64,000 bases of DNA from positions 1 through 64,000 of the forward strand of contig CAZLRV010000007.1 in NCBI GenBank assembly GCA_964562175.1, in the 5' to 3' direction. A program made the position numbers and the translations under genes. Below, piece after piece: positions 1-8,135 of this stretch (positions are counted from its first letter, which is position 1; each line of letters starts with the position of its first letter). The notes under the pieces were generated by a model. The model was not told the DNA's origin and did not search any database. It worked only from the letters and a program-made list of their open reading frames with translations. The stretch is from CAZCJU01 sp964562175 (GTDB lineage Bacteria > Bacillota > Clostridia > Oscillospirales > CAG-272).

Positions 1-384
1 CGTTCGTACGGTATTATACCGCATGGCATCGAGGTTTTTGTCGGATAAGAGCAATATGCCGTTGGTTGACGCACCGAGAACACGCCATTTGACAGGCTCT
101 CTCAAATAGTACCGACTCATACCGTGTTGTGTGGCAGTCGTGCTTTCGATGTAGTCTACACCGTCTGCGGGCTTATCGTTTCCGAGGCTTGCTTGCTGAT
201 ATTTTCCGAAATAGACATTTGTCGCCTGCCCGCCCTTAAGTGCCGATGTGCCGAGCGTGATGTTCCTGACCTGCGCACTGCCCGAGGACGATACCGTCGG
301 CGATACAGCCTGCGATACCGTAAAGGGTATGAGCGATAACGTAGTGCATAGCGCAAGAATAACGCTTATTATCCGTTTTCTCAT
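1..384 (-). CDS. Secreted DUF6273-type protein, C-terminal part cut by window edge
   Basis: An open frame runs from an ATG to the window edge (128 residues) and has no stop inside. It begins with a typical Sec signal peptide: MRKR, a hydrophobic core, then SQA. A mature start follows, and then the pattern YFGKYQQ, EPVKWRVLG and ILLLSDKNLDAMRYN. That pattern is characteristic of the DUF6273 domain found in many secreted clostridial proteins. The start is fixed by a GGAGG ribosome binding site 6 nt upstream and a sigma-A promoter beyond it. Function is unknown; such domains usually occur in large modular surface proteins, so most of this one probably lies outside the window. Confidence 0.75.
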   Translation of the reverse strand, partial: MRKRIISVILALCTTLSLIPFTVSQAVSPTVSSSGSAQVRNITLGTSALKGGQATNVYFGKYQQASLGNDKPADGVDYIESTTATQHGMSRYYLREPVKWRVLGASTNGILLLSDKNLDAMRYNTVRT

Positions 385-446
385 TTTTTTGCCTCCGCAA
401 AATTTATTTTTACCGCACCTGCGGTGTACTTCAATATCTTAATAAC

Positions 447-475
447 AGTTTAGCATATATCACTTGTCTTGTCAA
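447..475 (-). promoter_or_regulatory. Sigma-A promoter of the DUF6273 gene
   Basis: Minus-strand TTGACA and TAAACT are separated by exactly 17 bp. The leader contains a short CCGCA/TGCGG hairpin before the ribosome binding site. Confidence 0.7.
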
Positions 476-697
476 TAGCTTTTCGAAAAATATTTTTACT
501 TTTTTTATATTTTTTCGCCCTGCATTGTGATCCTGTTGCCCGACAAGTGCGGTTTCGGTAAAATTACGGCTTGATATGTCGGTATATGAAAAACGAGTGG
601 TAATATTATATCGAAAAATCATAATGTATGTGGTCTCGGTGAGCGGTAACATTTCGGCGGGGTCGTCTGATAGGTGTAGAAGCTTAGGCACAAGAAA
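476..697. other. Non-coding stretch, nothing recognised
   Basis: About 220 bp, AT-rich at one end, between the promoter of the DUF6273 gene and the terminator of the acetyltransferase gene. The open frames here lack plausible start signals and resemble nothing I know. I see no RNA gene. Confidence 0.5.
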
Positions 698-739
698 GCA
701 CGCACCGAGCGTTCCGCAATGGATACGCTCGGTGCGTGC
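698..739 (-). terminator. Intrinsic terminator of the GNAT gene
   Basis: A perfect 14-bp stem (GCACGCACCGAGCG and its complement) with a 14-nt loop is followed on the minus strand by TTTCTT. It lies 11 bp after the stop codon of the acetyltransferase gene. Confidence 0.85.
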
Positions 740-750
740 GTTATGTTACG

Positions 751-1374
751 TCAATCGAATATCTGTGTCGGCAAGGCAAGCTTTTCCTTAAACTCAAAGC
801 TCTTATCAAATTCTTCGATCTTATCCTCATCGAGAATATAAGCCGAGGGTGTGCGGTAGGTACCGCAAAAGCCGTCAAGATATCCCTCTTTAAGCTCTTT
901 TGCAAGAAAAAACGGCAGTGGCACATCACGTGCGACATCATTGTAATACACATTAAATCGGTCTGCCGTAACGAATCCGCATTTTCCGTAGAAATCTATA
1001 TTTCCCTCGATGCAGACAGCCCCGACACCCATATTTTTTGCTTTTTCAAGTGCATGATCGAGCAATGCCTTGCCGTACCCCATACGTTGCAGGTCCGGCT
1101 TAATGCTTATCGGCCCGAATATCGCTATAGGGCGTTCGGTCATATCGTCGCCGTATAATCGTGCCTTGAAAAATGCAATATGGCCTATCAGTTCACCGCC
1201 GACCTCCATGACAAGGTCAAGCTCGGGTATAAAGCCCTCGCTCTCACGCAGTGTATGTATCAAATAATGCTCGGCACAGCCGGGGCGGTATACGTTCCAA
1301 AAGGCATTCCTTGTCAGCTCCTCGACTGCTCTGTAATCGCTTTCGTTTTCTCTTCTTATAGCAAAGTCTTTCAT
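751..1374 (-). CDS. GNAT family N-acetyltransferase
   Basis: A 207-residue cytoplasmic acetyltransferase of the GNAT fold, expected to move an acetyl group from acetyl-CoA to an unidentified amine. The acetyl-CoA-binding motif A is visible as SIKPDLQRMGYGKALLDHA (the Q/RxxGxG/A type). It is followed by GVGAVCIEGNIDFYGKCGF, where the FYGKCGF motif is typical of the YhbS-like subgroup. The ATG chosen has GGAGGAAAAA directly upstream; an in-frame ATG 13 codons earlier has no binding site. The gene is monocistronic, with its own promoter and terminator, and a 147-nt leader that can fold (see findings). Substrate unknown. Confidence 0.85.
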   Translation of the reverse strand: MKDFAIRRENESDYRAVEELTRNAFWNVYRPGCAEHYLIHTLRESEGFIPELDLVMEVGGELIGHIAFFKARLYGDDMTERPIAIFGPISIKPDLQRMGYGKALLDHALEKAKNMGVGAVCIEGNIDFYGKCGFVTADRFNVYYNDVARDVPLPFFLAKELKEGYLDGFCGTYRTPSAYILDEDKIEEFDKSFEFKEKLALPTQIFD

Positions 1375-1405
1375 TTTTTCCTCCGATATAATATCATTTA
1401 ATTTT

Positions 1406-1448
1406 TGCATCATATGAGAGGAATTGCGAGAATGTATGCAACCCTCTC
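1406..1448 (-). other. Hairpin in the leader of the GNAT gene
   Basis: GAGAGG followed by TTGC pairs with GCAA and CCTCTC in the 5' leader, giving about 10 bp with small bulges. No U-tract follows, so it is not a terminator by itself. Confidence 0.45.
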
Positions 1449-1510
1449 GGTCACATTACACTCTCTGAGGTGTTGTTTCTTTTCAAACAGCAAGCTCCTA
1501 TAAATAAATT

Positions 1511-1557
1511 CGGACAGAGTCCGTATGTATTGTAGCACACCGCATGGCATTTGTCAA
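1511..1557 (-). promoter_or_regulatory. Sigma-A promoter of the GNAT gene with palindrome at the start site
   Basis: TTGACA, 17 bp, TACAAT (1529-1557). A perfect CGGAC-TCT-GTCCG palindrome (1511-1523) lies over the expected transcription start and is a candidate operator. Confidence 0.75.
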
Positions 1558-1594
1558 GTGTATGATCGAGTATAAAGCCGAATTTACCGAAAAC

Positions 1595-1640
1595 AAAAAA
1601 ACGGCGGTGGTGCCATTTTAGTTGACCCACCGTCGTTTTT
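1595..1640. terminator. Intrinsic terminator, probably bidirectional
   Basis: AAAAAACGGCGGTGG pairs with CCACCGTCGTTTTTT (one G-T pair), with U-runs on both strands. It lies 45 bp after the zinc-ribbon gene and insulates it from the acetyltransferase promoter. Confidence 0.85.
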
Positions 1641-1684
1641 TGAACGAAAACAGCTATAAGAATACGTATTAAGTATTATCGGAT

Positions 1685-1960
1685 TCAGTTATTCCTCATT
1701 GCCGCAAAGCATTCACTGCAGTATACGGGCTTGTCTCCGCTCGGCTCGAAAGGAACTCTCGCTTCCTTTCCGCAGCTTGCGCATATTGCGGTGTGGAACT
1801 CTCTGGGAGGTCTGCCGGCGTTCTTTCTTGCATTGCGGCAAGCTCTGCATCTCTGAGGCTTGTTCGTAAAGCCCTTTTCCGCATAGAACTCCTGATCGCG
1901 TACAGTGAAAATAAATTCCTCGCCGCAATCCTTGCAGATCAATTTCTCGTCTTCGTACAT
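1685..1960 (-). CDS. Small double zinc-ribbon protein
   Basis: A 91-residue soluble protein with two treble-clef/zinc-ribbon cysteine sets. The first is CKDCGEEF with QRCRACR; the second is CASCGKEARVPF with VYCSECF. The EFIFTVRDQEFYAEKGF segment between the first pairs is typical of the family annotated as zinc-ribbon domain-containing protein in Clostridia. The ATG chosen has GTGAGG 9-10 nt upstream; the longer frame starts 25 codons earlier without a good site. It lies downstream of the sigma-factor gene on the same strand with a 123-bp gap, so the two may be co-transcribed. Probably binds zinc; its partner is unknown. Confidence 0.75.
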   Translation of the reverse strand: MYEDEKLICKDCGEEFIFTVRDQEFYAEKGFTNKPQRCRACRNARKNAGRPPREFHTAICASCGKEARVPFEPSGDKPVYCSECFAAMRNN

Positions 1961-2083
1961 TTTTTGTACCTCACTTTGTATGGTATAAATATTTTTGCCC
2001 ATAGACGGACTCACACCGCCACCTTTGAATAACAACGCTCTGCTTTAAGCTATCTGGGGCATATCTCAAAAAAGCCGATCCGG

Positions 2084-2644
2084 TCATTCGTTCGTTTTGT
2101 ACAATGTCTTTTTCAGCTTTGTTTTGACTCTGTATATCGCATTGCTTACCGAGGCACTCGGTACGGAAAGGGCTTTTGCTATTTCCGCTCTCGATTCGCC
2201 GTCGGCGTATCTGATAAAGACCTCATACTCAAGCTCGGTCAAGCACGAGCCTATTTTGTCTTTCAGTGCTTGCAATGACTCGGCATCTATTATCGCATTA
2301 TCGGGACGCTGTGAGGGATCCGCCTCGGTCTGCTCGCAGACATCAAGAGCGCAGGTCACCACGTCCTTTTTGTCGGCAGTACGTCGCAAATACGATATAA
2401 GCCTGTTTTTTATACATATTTTCGCATAAAGTCCGAATGTCACATCGCCCGTTTTGTACGTAAGCGATGCTCGAAACAGTGCAAGCGATGCTTCCTGACG
2501 CAGATCCTCTTTTTCCGTTTCGTCCACACTGTTTCCGCCTATCTGCTCGACCAATGAAAGGATAAGCGGAGAATAAAGCTCCAAAAGTCTGTCGAAAGCA
2601 ACTTTGTCACCGTTTTTTGCGGCATTTACGTCATCCTCGTGCAA
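2084..2644 (-). CDS. Sigma-70 family RNA polymerase sigma factor (SigH-like)
   Basis: A 186-residue sigma factor with region 2 (about residues 15-85, including EDLRQEASLALFRA and YAKICIKNRLISYLRR) and a region 4 helix-turn-helix (about 145-180, ESRAEIAKALSVPSASVSNA). Domain order and length fit the SigH/Spo0H group or a short sigma-70; there is no region 1.1 or region 3. The start is TTG, supported by a strong GAGGAGAGG site 6 nt upstream. Its own sigma-A promoter lies 67 bp upstream. No anti-sigma gene adjoins. In a spore former a SigH role is attractive, but this is inference. Confidence 0.75.
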   Translation of the reverse strand: MHEDDVNAAKNGDKVAFDRLLELYSPLILSLVEQIGGNSVDETEKEDLRQEASLALFRASLTYKTGDVTFGLYAKICIKNRLISYLRRTADKKDVVTCALDVCEQTEADPSQRPDNAIIDAESLQALKDKIGSCLTELEYEVFIRYADGESRAEIAKALSVPSASVSNAIYRVKTKLKKTLYKTNE

Positions 2645-2710
2645 TTCGATCCTCTCCTCAAGCCGTGCTTTGTAAATACGTTCTCAAACGAACATTCATC
2701 GGGTATATAT

Positions 2711-2738
2711 AGTATACCACATTTTTTTATTTTGTCAA
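2711..2738 (-). promoter_or_regulatory. Sigma-A promoter of the sigma-factor gene
   Basis: TTGACA and TATACT on the minus strand, 16-bp spacer. Confidence 0.7.
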
Positions 2739-2899
2739 TAGTTTTTTTGCAGAGAATTAAATTTTGCAGAGATATTTTTTTGTACAAGAGTGATAATAAA
2801 GTGCCTTGTCAAATTTTTCGTGAAATTTACGAATGTATATAGAATCATTAAAAAATACCGTATATAATAATTGTATGTTTTTCATGGAGGTATCACACC

Positions 2900-3430
2900 G
2901 TGCAATTGAAGGAATGCGGTGATATACGAGTGTATATCCTTACCATAATGTCAAATATAGGCACACATCTCGGATATACCGAGATCAACGACATAATTTT
3001 GCAGGATGAATTTGTATCCAATTTCGATTTTGTCGAGCAATTCGACTATCTTGTCGAAAACGGAATGATAAAAGGCGATAAAAACAGCAATTATTACGTT
3101 ACCGACAAAGGCAAATTTGTTGCCGACACGCTGAAAAGCGATATTTACGGATATATCCGCGAACGCGGACTTCGCAACGCCTTGAAATATCTTTCTTTCA
3201 AGGACAGGCATATAAGAATACGCTATTCGGAGGACAAGCAGCCAGACGGCACATACGATCTCACCTGCCGTATGATACAGGACGGCAAAGATATTTTGAG
3301 AGTCACCGTAAATGCGGAAACGGAATTTCAAACGACTCGTATGGCTCAAAATTTCGTAGAAAACCCCGACCATTTGTACAAGCTCGTTTGCTCGTTTTTA
3401 GTCGGCGATACGAAATATCCCGATTTTTGA
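2900..3430 (+). CDS. DUF4364 family protein, winged-helix N-terminus
   Basis: A 176-residue cytoplasmic protein of the DUF4364 family, common in Clostridia and of unknown function. The first 80 residues have the look of a winged helix-turn-helix domain (SNIGTHLGYTEINDIILQ, FDYLVENGMI, YYVTDKGKF). The remainder is an alpha/beta domain. Translation starts at GTG with GGAGG 9 nt upstream. A TATAAT box lies at 2863-2868 without a good -35. Its stop codon is only 2 bp from that of the convergent spoIIP, leaving no room for a terminator, so the transcripts probably overlap. Confidence 0.75.
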   Translation: MQLKECGDIRVYILTIMSNIGTHLGYTEINDIILQDEFVSNFDFVEQFDYLVENGMIKGDKNSNYYVTDKGKFVADTLKSDIYGYIRERGLRNALKYLSFKDRHIRIRYSEDKQPDGTYDLTCRMIQDGKDILRVTVNAETEFQTTRMAQNFVENPDHLYKLVCSFLVGDTKYPDF

Positions 3431-3432
3431 GT

Positions 3433-4620
3433 TTAGGACTCGCCCTTTATAAGTGAGGCAAGCTCCCGCGCCAACAGCTTTGCGGAATATTTCGCTTCAT
3501 CGAGCGTATTTCCGTCCGAGCCGAATTCAAGAAGCAGACCCATTGAAGAATAATGTTGATTATACGCCCCTTGCTTTATGCTTATGGGGCGTGTAAAATT
3601 TTTATAGCGTGACTCAAGTCTAAGCTGCAGTCTCACCGCAAGTGTCAGGTTATCACGCCACGAATCGTGCTTTTGACCGAGCGTATCGGTGCCAACGACA
3701 AAAAGCACCTGTGCGGCGGGCTTACCGTTTATCTTGCATACGACCTTTGCCTTTTCTCCGCTTGACAGCTTAACGCCGTCCCTGTGTACATCGAAAACAT
3801 ATTTTATCGTCGGATACTGCTTAAGCAGTTTTTTTATTTCTTCTGCGGCGTTTGAATACGCATTTGTATACGATTTTTTATCTATGGCAACATCGTAATG
3901 GAGCGTTTTTATACCGCATTTTCCCATTTCCTCGGCAAATACCTTGCCGACGGAAACGACGTTTTTCGTGTTATCGTCGCTTCTTGTTTGGTACGGTTCG
4001 CTTATGCTGTCGCTTATTACCCCCTCCGGCGTATATGCCTCCGTACCGTGGGTGTGAATTACGAGAGCGTAATACGAATCGCCGTCCTTGTCCTCGTCGA
4101 ATATTTCTTTCAGCTTCGCGTTCTTATAGTCATTAAGCTCAAACGGATACTTTGACGAATTGCTTACGTACATAACGCCGTTTTCGGTCGGACGGCTGAG
4201 TGACAGAGGAACGATCGCACGGTAGCCCTCGGGGATAAGCGAACGGTCAAGTGCATACAGATCATCGGTCTGCACATTTTCACTGTAATATTTTGAAAGT
4301 ATGCTCGATATGTTATTATCCGTATCCGTAATATACTGTACCTCGTCCTCGGGCGGCGCATACACCTCGTCCTCTTTCGATGTATGCTCGTCCGTTGTTG
4401 CCTCGCTCACGTAATCAAGCTCGCCCCCGTTCGGCAGCTCGGCTGTCTTTATTTTTTTCAGTGCGTCCTCGGCATTAAACAACGCTCCCAAGAGCATACA
4501 CAATAGTGTAACGGGGCATACAACGAATGAATTAAGCATCGATATAACATACCTGCGACGTGAAAGCGATTGATATTTTTCATCGTCGGTGCTTGTAAAT
4601 TTTGAAAAATCGATCTTCAT
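3433..4620 (-). CDS. spoIIP: Stage II sporulation protein P
   Basis: SpoIIP is the peptidoglycan amidase/endopeptidase of the DMP complex (SpoIID, SpoIIM, SpoIIP) that drives forespore engulfment. This 395-residue protein has one N-terminal membrane anchor (about residues 23-48), an acidic linker, and the catalytic domain with HTHGTEAYTP (residues 189-198), VFDVHRDG, and LLLEFGSDGNTLDEAKYSA, all family signatures. It follows gpr on the same strand, as in many spore formers. Its ribosome binding site lies in the 3' arm of a strong intercistronic hairpin, which may couple its translation to events in gpr. Confidence 0.95.
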   Translation of the reverse strand: MKIDFSKFTSTDDEKYQSLSRRRYVISMLNSFVVCPVTLLCMLLGALFNAEDALKKIKTAELPNGGELDYVSEATTDEHTSKEDEVYAPPEDEVQYITDTDNNISSILSKYYSENVQTDDLYALDRSLIPEGYRAIVPLSLSRPTENGVMYVSNSSKYPFELNDYKNAKLKEIFDEDKDGDSYYALVIHTHGTEAYTPEGVISDSISEPYQTRSDDNTKNVVSVGKVFAEEMGKCGIKTLHYDVAIDKKSYTNAYSNAAEEIKKLLKQYPTIKYVFDVHRDGVKLSSGEKAKVVCKINGKPAAQVLFVVGTDTLGQKHDSWRDNLTLAVRLQLRLESRYKNFTRPISIKQGAYNQHYSSMGLLLEFGSDGNTLDEAKYSAKLLARELASLIKGES

Positions 4621-4623
4621 TTT

Positions 4624-4678
4624 AAAATTCCTCTCCTGCGAATATTCGTTATATCTGTATTCGCAAAAGAGGAATTTT
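4624..4678 (-). promoter_or_regulatory. gpr-spoIIP intercistronic hairpin masking the spoIIP ribosome binding site
   Basis: An outer 11-bp arm pair (AAAATTCCTCT/AGAGGAATTTT) and an inner 7-bp pair (GCGAATA/TATTCGC) form a nearly continuous stem starting one base after the gpr stop. The GGAGAGG of spoIIP lies partly in the 3' arm, so the closed form would hide it. Confidence 0.65.
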
Positions 4679-4679
4679 A

Positions 4680-5582
4680 TTACATATACATCATTTCTTC
4701 GTATGAAAGTATTTTATGCACGGCTCGATTTATTGCAAAGCCCACGAGTCTGCCGACCTCCGCCACGGCATCGTCGGCATCCTTTATCGTAACGTACATA
4801 CCTTTATATTTACTTTTTATATTCTCGCCAAGCTCACCCGTACACCCGTCTCCGAGAGCTTGGCAAATAAGGCTCGATGCATCTATGACCGTCGGCACGC
4901 CTATTGCCAGCGTAGGCACGCCGAAGGTCGTTCTCGACAGCTCACCTCTGTTGTTCCCCACCCCACTTCCGGGACTTATTCCCGTATCGGTGACCTGAAC
5001 ACACGCCGCAAGTGTTTGCGTATCTCTTGCCGCAAGCGCATCTATCACAACAATAATATCGGGCTTTACCCGCTGTGCTATTCCCTTTATCTGTTCAACG
5101 GCTTCAATGCCCGTCTGTCCGAGTACGCCCGGAGCGACCGATACAAGGTCTCCGAGTCCCGATGCATCGTATACAGAGCGTTCGCTCTCTTTCAGATGAT
5201 GTGTTGCGATGATATTCGAACAGGCAAGCGGTCCCACCGCATCGGGTGTGATATATCTGTTTCCGAGTCCGACGGCAAGCACGCTTGAATTATCCGGTAT
5301 AAATCGCGATATTATCTTTGACAGCTCATCCGCACAACGCTTGAAACGCTCAAAATCGGTAAGCCAAAGCCTGCCTATATGCAGTGTACAGTAATTGCCG
5401 ACGGGCTTTTCAAGCAGCTTCTCGCCACGCTCGTCCGTTATTTTTACATATTCGCATTCAAATCCGCCGCATTGCTTTTTCTCGTATTCGATCCCGTCCG
5501 GTAAGCCCGAATGTTCCTTTGAATATTCCTTCATATAGTCTTCGTGCAGCTCGCTTGCAAGGTCGGAACGAAAATATCTCAT
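4680..5582 (-). CDS. gpr: GPR germination protease
   Basis: Spore-specific aspartic endopeptidase (MEROPS A25) that degrades small acid-soluble proteins at germination. The 300-residue length is usual. Family signatures include VLAVGLGNRYITPDAVGPL, LGDLVSVAPGVLGQTGIEA, IIVVIDALAAR and TDTGISPGSGVGNNRGELS. The last holds the D-T-G and SPGSGVGN features of the active site. Residues near the N-terminus would be removed on autoactivation. It precedes spoIIP by 59 bp. Members are sigma-G dependent in Bacillus; a GCATA-N16-CAATTAT stretch upstream is a weak candidate for such a promoter. Confidence 0.95.
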   Translation of the reverse strand: MRYFRSDLASELHEDYMKEYSKEHSGLPDGIEYEKKQCGGFECEYVKITDERGEKLLEKPVGNYCTLHIGRLWLTDFERFKRCADELSKIISRFIPDNSSVLAVGLGNRYITPDAVGPLACSNIIATHHLKESERSVYDASGLGDLVSVAPGVLGQTGIEAVEQIKGIAQRVKPDIIVVIDALAARDTQTLAACVQVTDTGISPGSGVGNNRGELSRTTFGVPTLAIGVPTVIDASSLICQALGDGCTGELGENIKSKYKGMYVTIKDADDAVAEVGRLVGFAINRAVHKILSYEEMMYM

Positions 5583-5661
5583 CTTATTTCCTCCGCATTT
5601 TCATATATTGAGATAATTGACTCAACACTGTTTTTTATGCAAATGCGGATGAAAATATGCT

Positions 5662-6336
5662 TCATTTACACAGCTTGTATATCATACACGGTCTGCCGCC
5701 CGTTTCGTAGTTTATCTCGCCTACCGCCATTCCGGCAGTTGCGAGGTAGTTCATATAACGCCGCACGGTAACGCCCGTCAGACCGACACGCTCCGCTATC
5801 TGCTCTCCGGTAAGCCATTTGTCGCCGTTTTTCTTCATTTCGTCCATTATCAGGTGCAAGGTCTTTTCCTGTATTCCTTTCGGGAAAATATCCTCGCTCT
5901 TTTTTCGTGTGTTTTCGACGATAAAATCAATATTCTTTTGGCTCAGTGTTTCAAGCTCTGCCATGGCATTGCTTTGAGCTATGAATTTTTCAAGAGCCAT
6001 CTGAAATCTGTCAAACGTAAAGGGCTTGACAAGATAATCGACTATTCCCAGGTGCAGTGCCTCGCCAAGCGAATCACGGTCGTTTGCCGCCGTGACCATT
6101 ATGACCTCCGTACAAAGCTTTCGGCTTCTTATCTGCCTGAGCGTTTCAAAGCCGTCCATGTGCGGCATATACACGTCAAGTATGAGCAGGTCCGCCTCGT
6201 TATTTTCCAAAAATTCAAGTGCTTCCTCCCCGTCCCTGCATTTGGCTACGACCGTAAAGCTTTTATTTCGTTCTATATATTGCTCGTTTATCATTGCTAC
6301 CATGGGGTCGTCCTCGGCTATTAAGACCTTATACAT
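5662..6336 (-). CDS. CitB/DcuR-type response regulator
   Basis: A 224-residue DNA-binding response regulator. The receiver domain (1-120) has the acidic pair EDD (8-10), the phospho-acceptor in LLILDVYMPHMDG, and the conserved lysine in DYLVKPFTFDRF. The C-terminal part (about 155-224) contains a helix-turn-helix, TGEQIAERVGLTGVTVRRYMNYL, typical of the CitB/DpiA/DcuR/MalR group. Its start codon directly abuts the stop of the kinase gene (TAAATG), so the two are translationally coupled. Relatives control uptake and use of C4-dicarboxylates or citrate; the target here may be the divergent transporter gene. Confidence 0.9.
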   Translation of the reverse strand: MYKVLIAEDDPMVAMINEQYIERNKSFTVVAKCRDGEEALEFLENNEADLLILDVYMPHMDGFETLRQIRSRKLCTEVIMVTAANDRDSLGEALHLGIVDYLVKPFTFDRFQMALEKFIAQSNAMAELETLSQKNIDFIVENTRKKSEDIFPKGIQEKTLHLIMDEMKKNGDKWLTGEQIAERVGLTGVTVRRYMNYLATAGMAVGEINYETGGRPCMIYKLCK

Positions 6337-7929
6337 TTATTCATCCTCCTTTTTCGTAAAGCTTACGGAAAACGATGTGCCCACGCCGGGCTGTGACTCG
6401 ACACTTATTTTGCCGCCCAGCGCATCGACCATGGCTTTCACCTGATAAAGCCCCGTGCCTCTGCCCTCGCCTTTTGTCGAATAGCCGTTTTCAAATATTT
6501 TCTTTATGTTTTCTTCGCTTATTCCTCCGCCCGTATCGTCAACCGTTATAAGCACACCGCCCTTGCGTGAATAGATTCCGAACAAAAGCTCCTTTGAAGC
6601 GTCGTAGCCATCTTTTTCGTTCATCGCCTCAAGTGCGTTTTCTATCAAATTGCCGATTATGGTAACGAGCATCTCACTCGGTAAAGCCATATCAGTCGGC
6701 GAATATGAGCATGATTGTCTTAACACGAATTTCACATTAAGCTCCGATGCACGTGCCGTTTTGCCTATAAGCAACGCCGCAATTGCCGGATCGGTAACGG
6801 CGTTCATTATCCTGCTTATGGACTCACGCTCTACAAGCGTTATATTTTGAATGTATTCCGTCGCCTCATCGTACATTTCCATTTGTATAAGTCCGAGTAT
6901 TACGTGCAATTTATTTGTAAAATCGTGATTGTTTGCACGCATGGAATCGACAAGATATCTCGTTCCCGCAAGATCCTCCATAAGGCTTGTATATTCAGCT
7001 CTGTCGTGTAGTATTCCGACAGCTCCCGTTACCTCGTCATCCTCCTTTATCGGAATGCTGTCAAGCAATATATTCGGCGTTCCGACACTTATATTGAATT
7101 TCTTTTCGCCGTCGGCGAGCGTTTCAGCCAAAGCGCCGTTGTCCTGCCCGACAATGGCAGAGTAAACGCCGCCGTTTTCCTTGTCAAGCATTTCCGATGC
7201 GGCTTTGTTGATAAATTGAATTTTTCCGTTTTTGTCAAGTGCCACTATTCCCTCGTCAAGCGACTCCAGAATATTGTCACGCATTTTATACATTGCCGAA
7301 AACACATCCGGCTCATAGCCGAGCAGACTCTTTTTTATACCGCCGAGCAGCTTTGTCGACACAAGAAGCTCTGCCGCAATCGCCGCAAGCGTTATGAGGG
7401 CATATATGAATACAGTTTGGTATATCTCATTATATATGTTTCCTCTGAGCATTATCGCCATAACAAAGCCTATGTAATTTCCCGATGTGTCGTATACAGA
7501 TGCATATGCACGCCTCTGAGTACCCGAGGGTCCCGTTTCATCCGTCGTGTAATAATCGCCCTTTTCAAAGCTCGGCAATCTTCCGTCGTAATAAGTGCCT
7601 ATAAGCTCATGATTTGAATGGTACAGTCTCTTTCTATCCGCACCGACGACAGATATAACGTCTATATCGTCAAGCGTATCCATAAGCGAATCGAGATAAC
7701 GCATTACCGAGACCTCGTCCCCTTCCGCCTCCTCGTCGGTCAAAATAGGTGAATGGGCTATCGTTTGGGCAACATTCTGCAGGTTTTGATCGCGTTTGAC
7801 CGTTTCACGGTGTATATCAATGAGCGTGCCGACACCGCCCAAAAATAGCGCAAGCGTTACAATGAGTATAAGCTGAGTTCTGAAAAACATTTTTTGTATG
7901 TTTTTCATCGTATTTCTTTCTTTTTTCAT
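6337..7929 (-). CDS. CitA/DcuS-type sensor histidine kinase
   Basis: A 530-residue membrane kinase. The order is a first membrane helix (about 15-37), an extracytoplasmic sensor of the single-Cache (PASTA-free) DcuS/CitA type, a second helix (IYALITLAAIAAELLV), a PAS domain (ILESLDEGIVALDKNGKIQFINKAA), a Spo0B-like dimerisation helix with NNHDFTNKLHVILG (phospho-acceptor His in HDF) and an HATPase_c domain (NLIENALEA, DTGGGI, GRGTGLYQVK). The ATG chosen has AAGGCGG 12 nt upstream; a later ATG seven codons in is possible. It forms an operon with the response regulator. The ligand is probably a small carboxylate, by family only. Confidence 0.9.
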   Translation of the reverse strand: MKKERNTMKNIQKMFFRTQLILIVTLALFLGGVGTLIDIHRETVKRDQNLQNVAQTIAHSPILTDEEAEGDEVSVMRYLDSLMDTLDDIDVISVVGADRKRLYHSNHELIGTYYDGRLPSFEKGDYYTTDETGPSGTQRRAYASVYDTSGNYIGFVMAIMLRGNIYNEIYQTVFIYALITLAAIAAELLVSTKLLGGIKKSLLGYEPDVFSAMYKMRDNILESLDEGIVALDKNGKIQFINKAASEMLDKENGGVYSAIVGQDNGALAETLADGEKKFNISVGTPNILLDSIPIKEDDEVTGAVGILHDRAEYTSLMEDLAGTRYLVDSMRANNHDFTNKLHVILGLIQMEMYDEATEYIQNITLVERESISRIMNAVTDPAIAALLIGKTARASELNVKFVLRQSCSYSPTDMALPSEMLVTIIGNLIENALEAMNEKDGYDASKELLFGIYSRKGGVLITVDDTGGGISEENIKKIFENGYSTKGEGRGTGLYQVKAMVDALGGKISVESQPGVGTSFSVSFTKKEDE

Positions 7930-7964
7930 TAAGATAATGCCGCCTTTTTTCTTTATCCGAGTAC

Positions 7965-7993
7965 AGTATAGCATATTTCATCGAAAAATGCAA
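7965..7993 (-). promoter_or_regulatory. Promoter of the two-component operon
   Basis: TTGCAT, 17 bp, TATACT on the minus strand, divergent from the transporter promoter 80 bp away. Confidence 0.65.
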
Positions 7994-8072
7994 TTTTATT
8001 TCTTACGAAAAGACTTTTGAAAGTAAAAAAAACGGAGCTTTTCGGTATTTCATCTTAGTATTTTATGAATAA

Positions 8073-8101
8073 TTGCTTTTTTCGCCTCCGTATGCTATCA
8101 T
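8073..8101 (+). promoter_or_regulatory. Promoter of the SemiSWEET-SGNH operon
   Basis: TTGCTT, 17 bp, TATCAT. The weak hexamers would fit activation by the divergent response regulator (inference). Confidence 0.5.
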
Positions 8102-8135
8102 GTCACCACAGAAACAAAACGGGAGTTGAAATAAA

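Noticed and set aside
431..691. 86-codon minus-strand frame upstream of the DUF6273 gene
   Set aside because: It overlaps a consensus promoter, has no ribosome binding site and no recognisable sequence.
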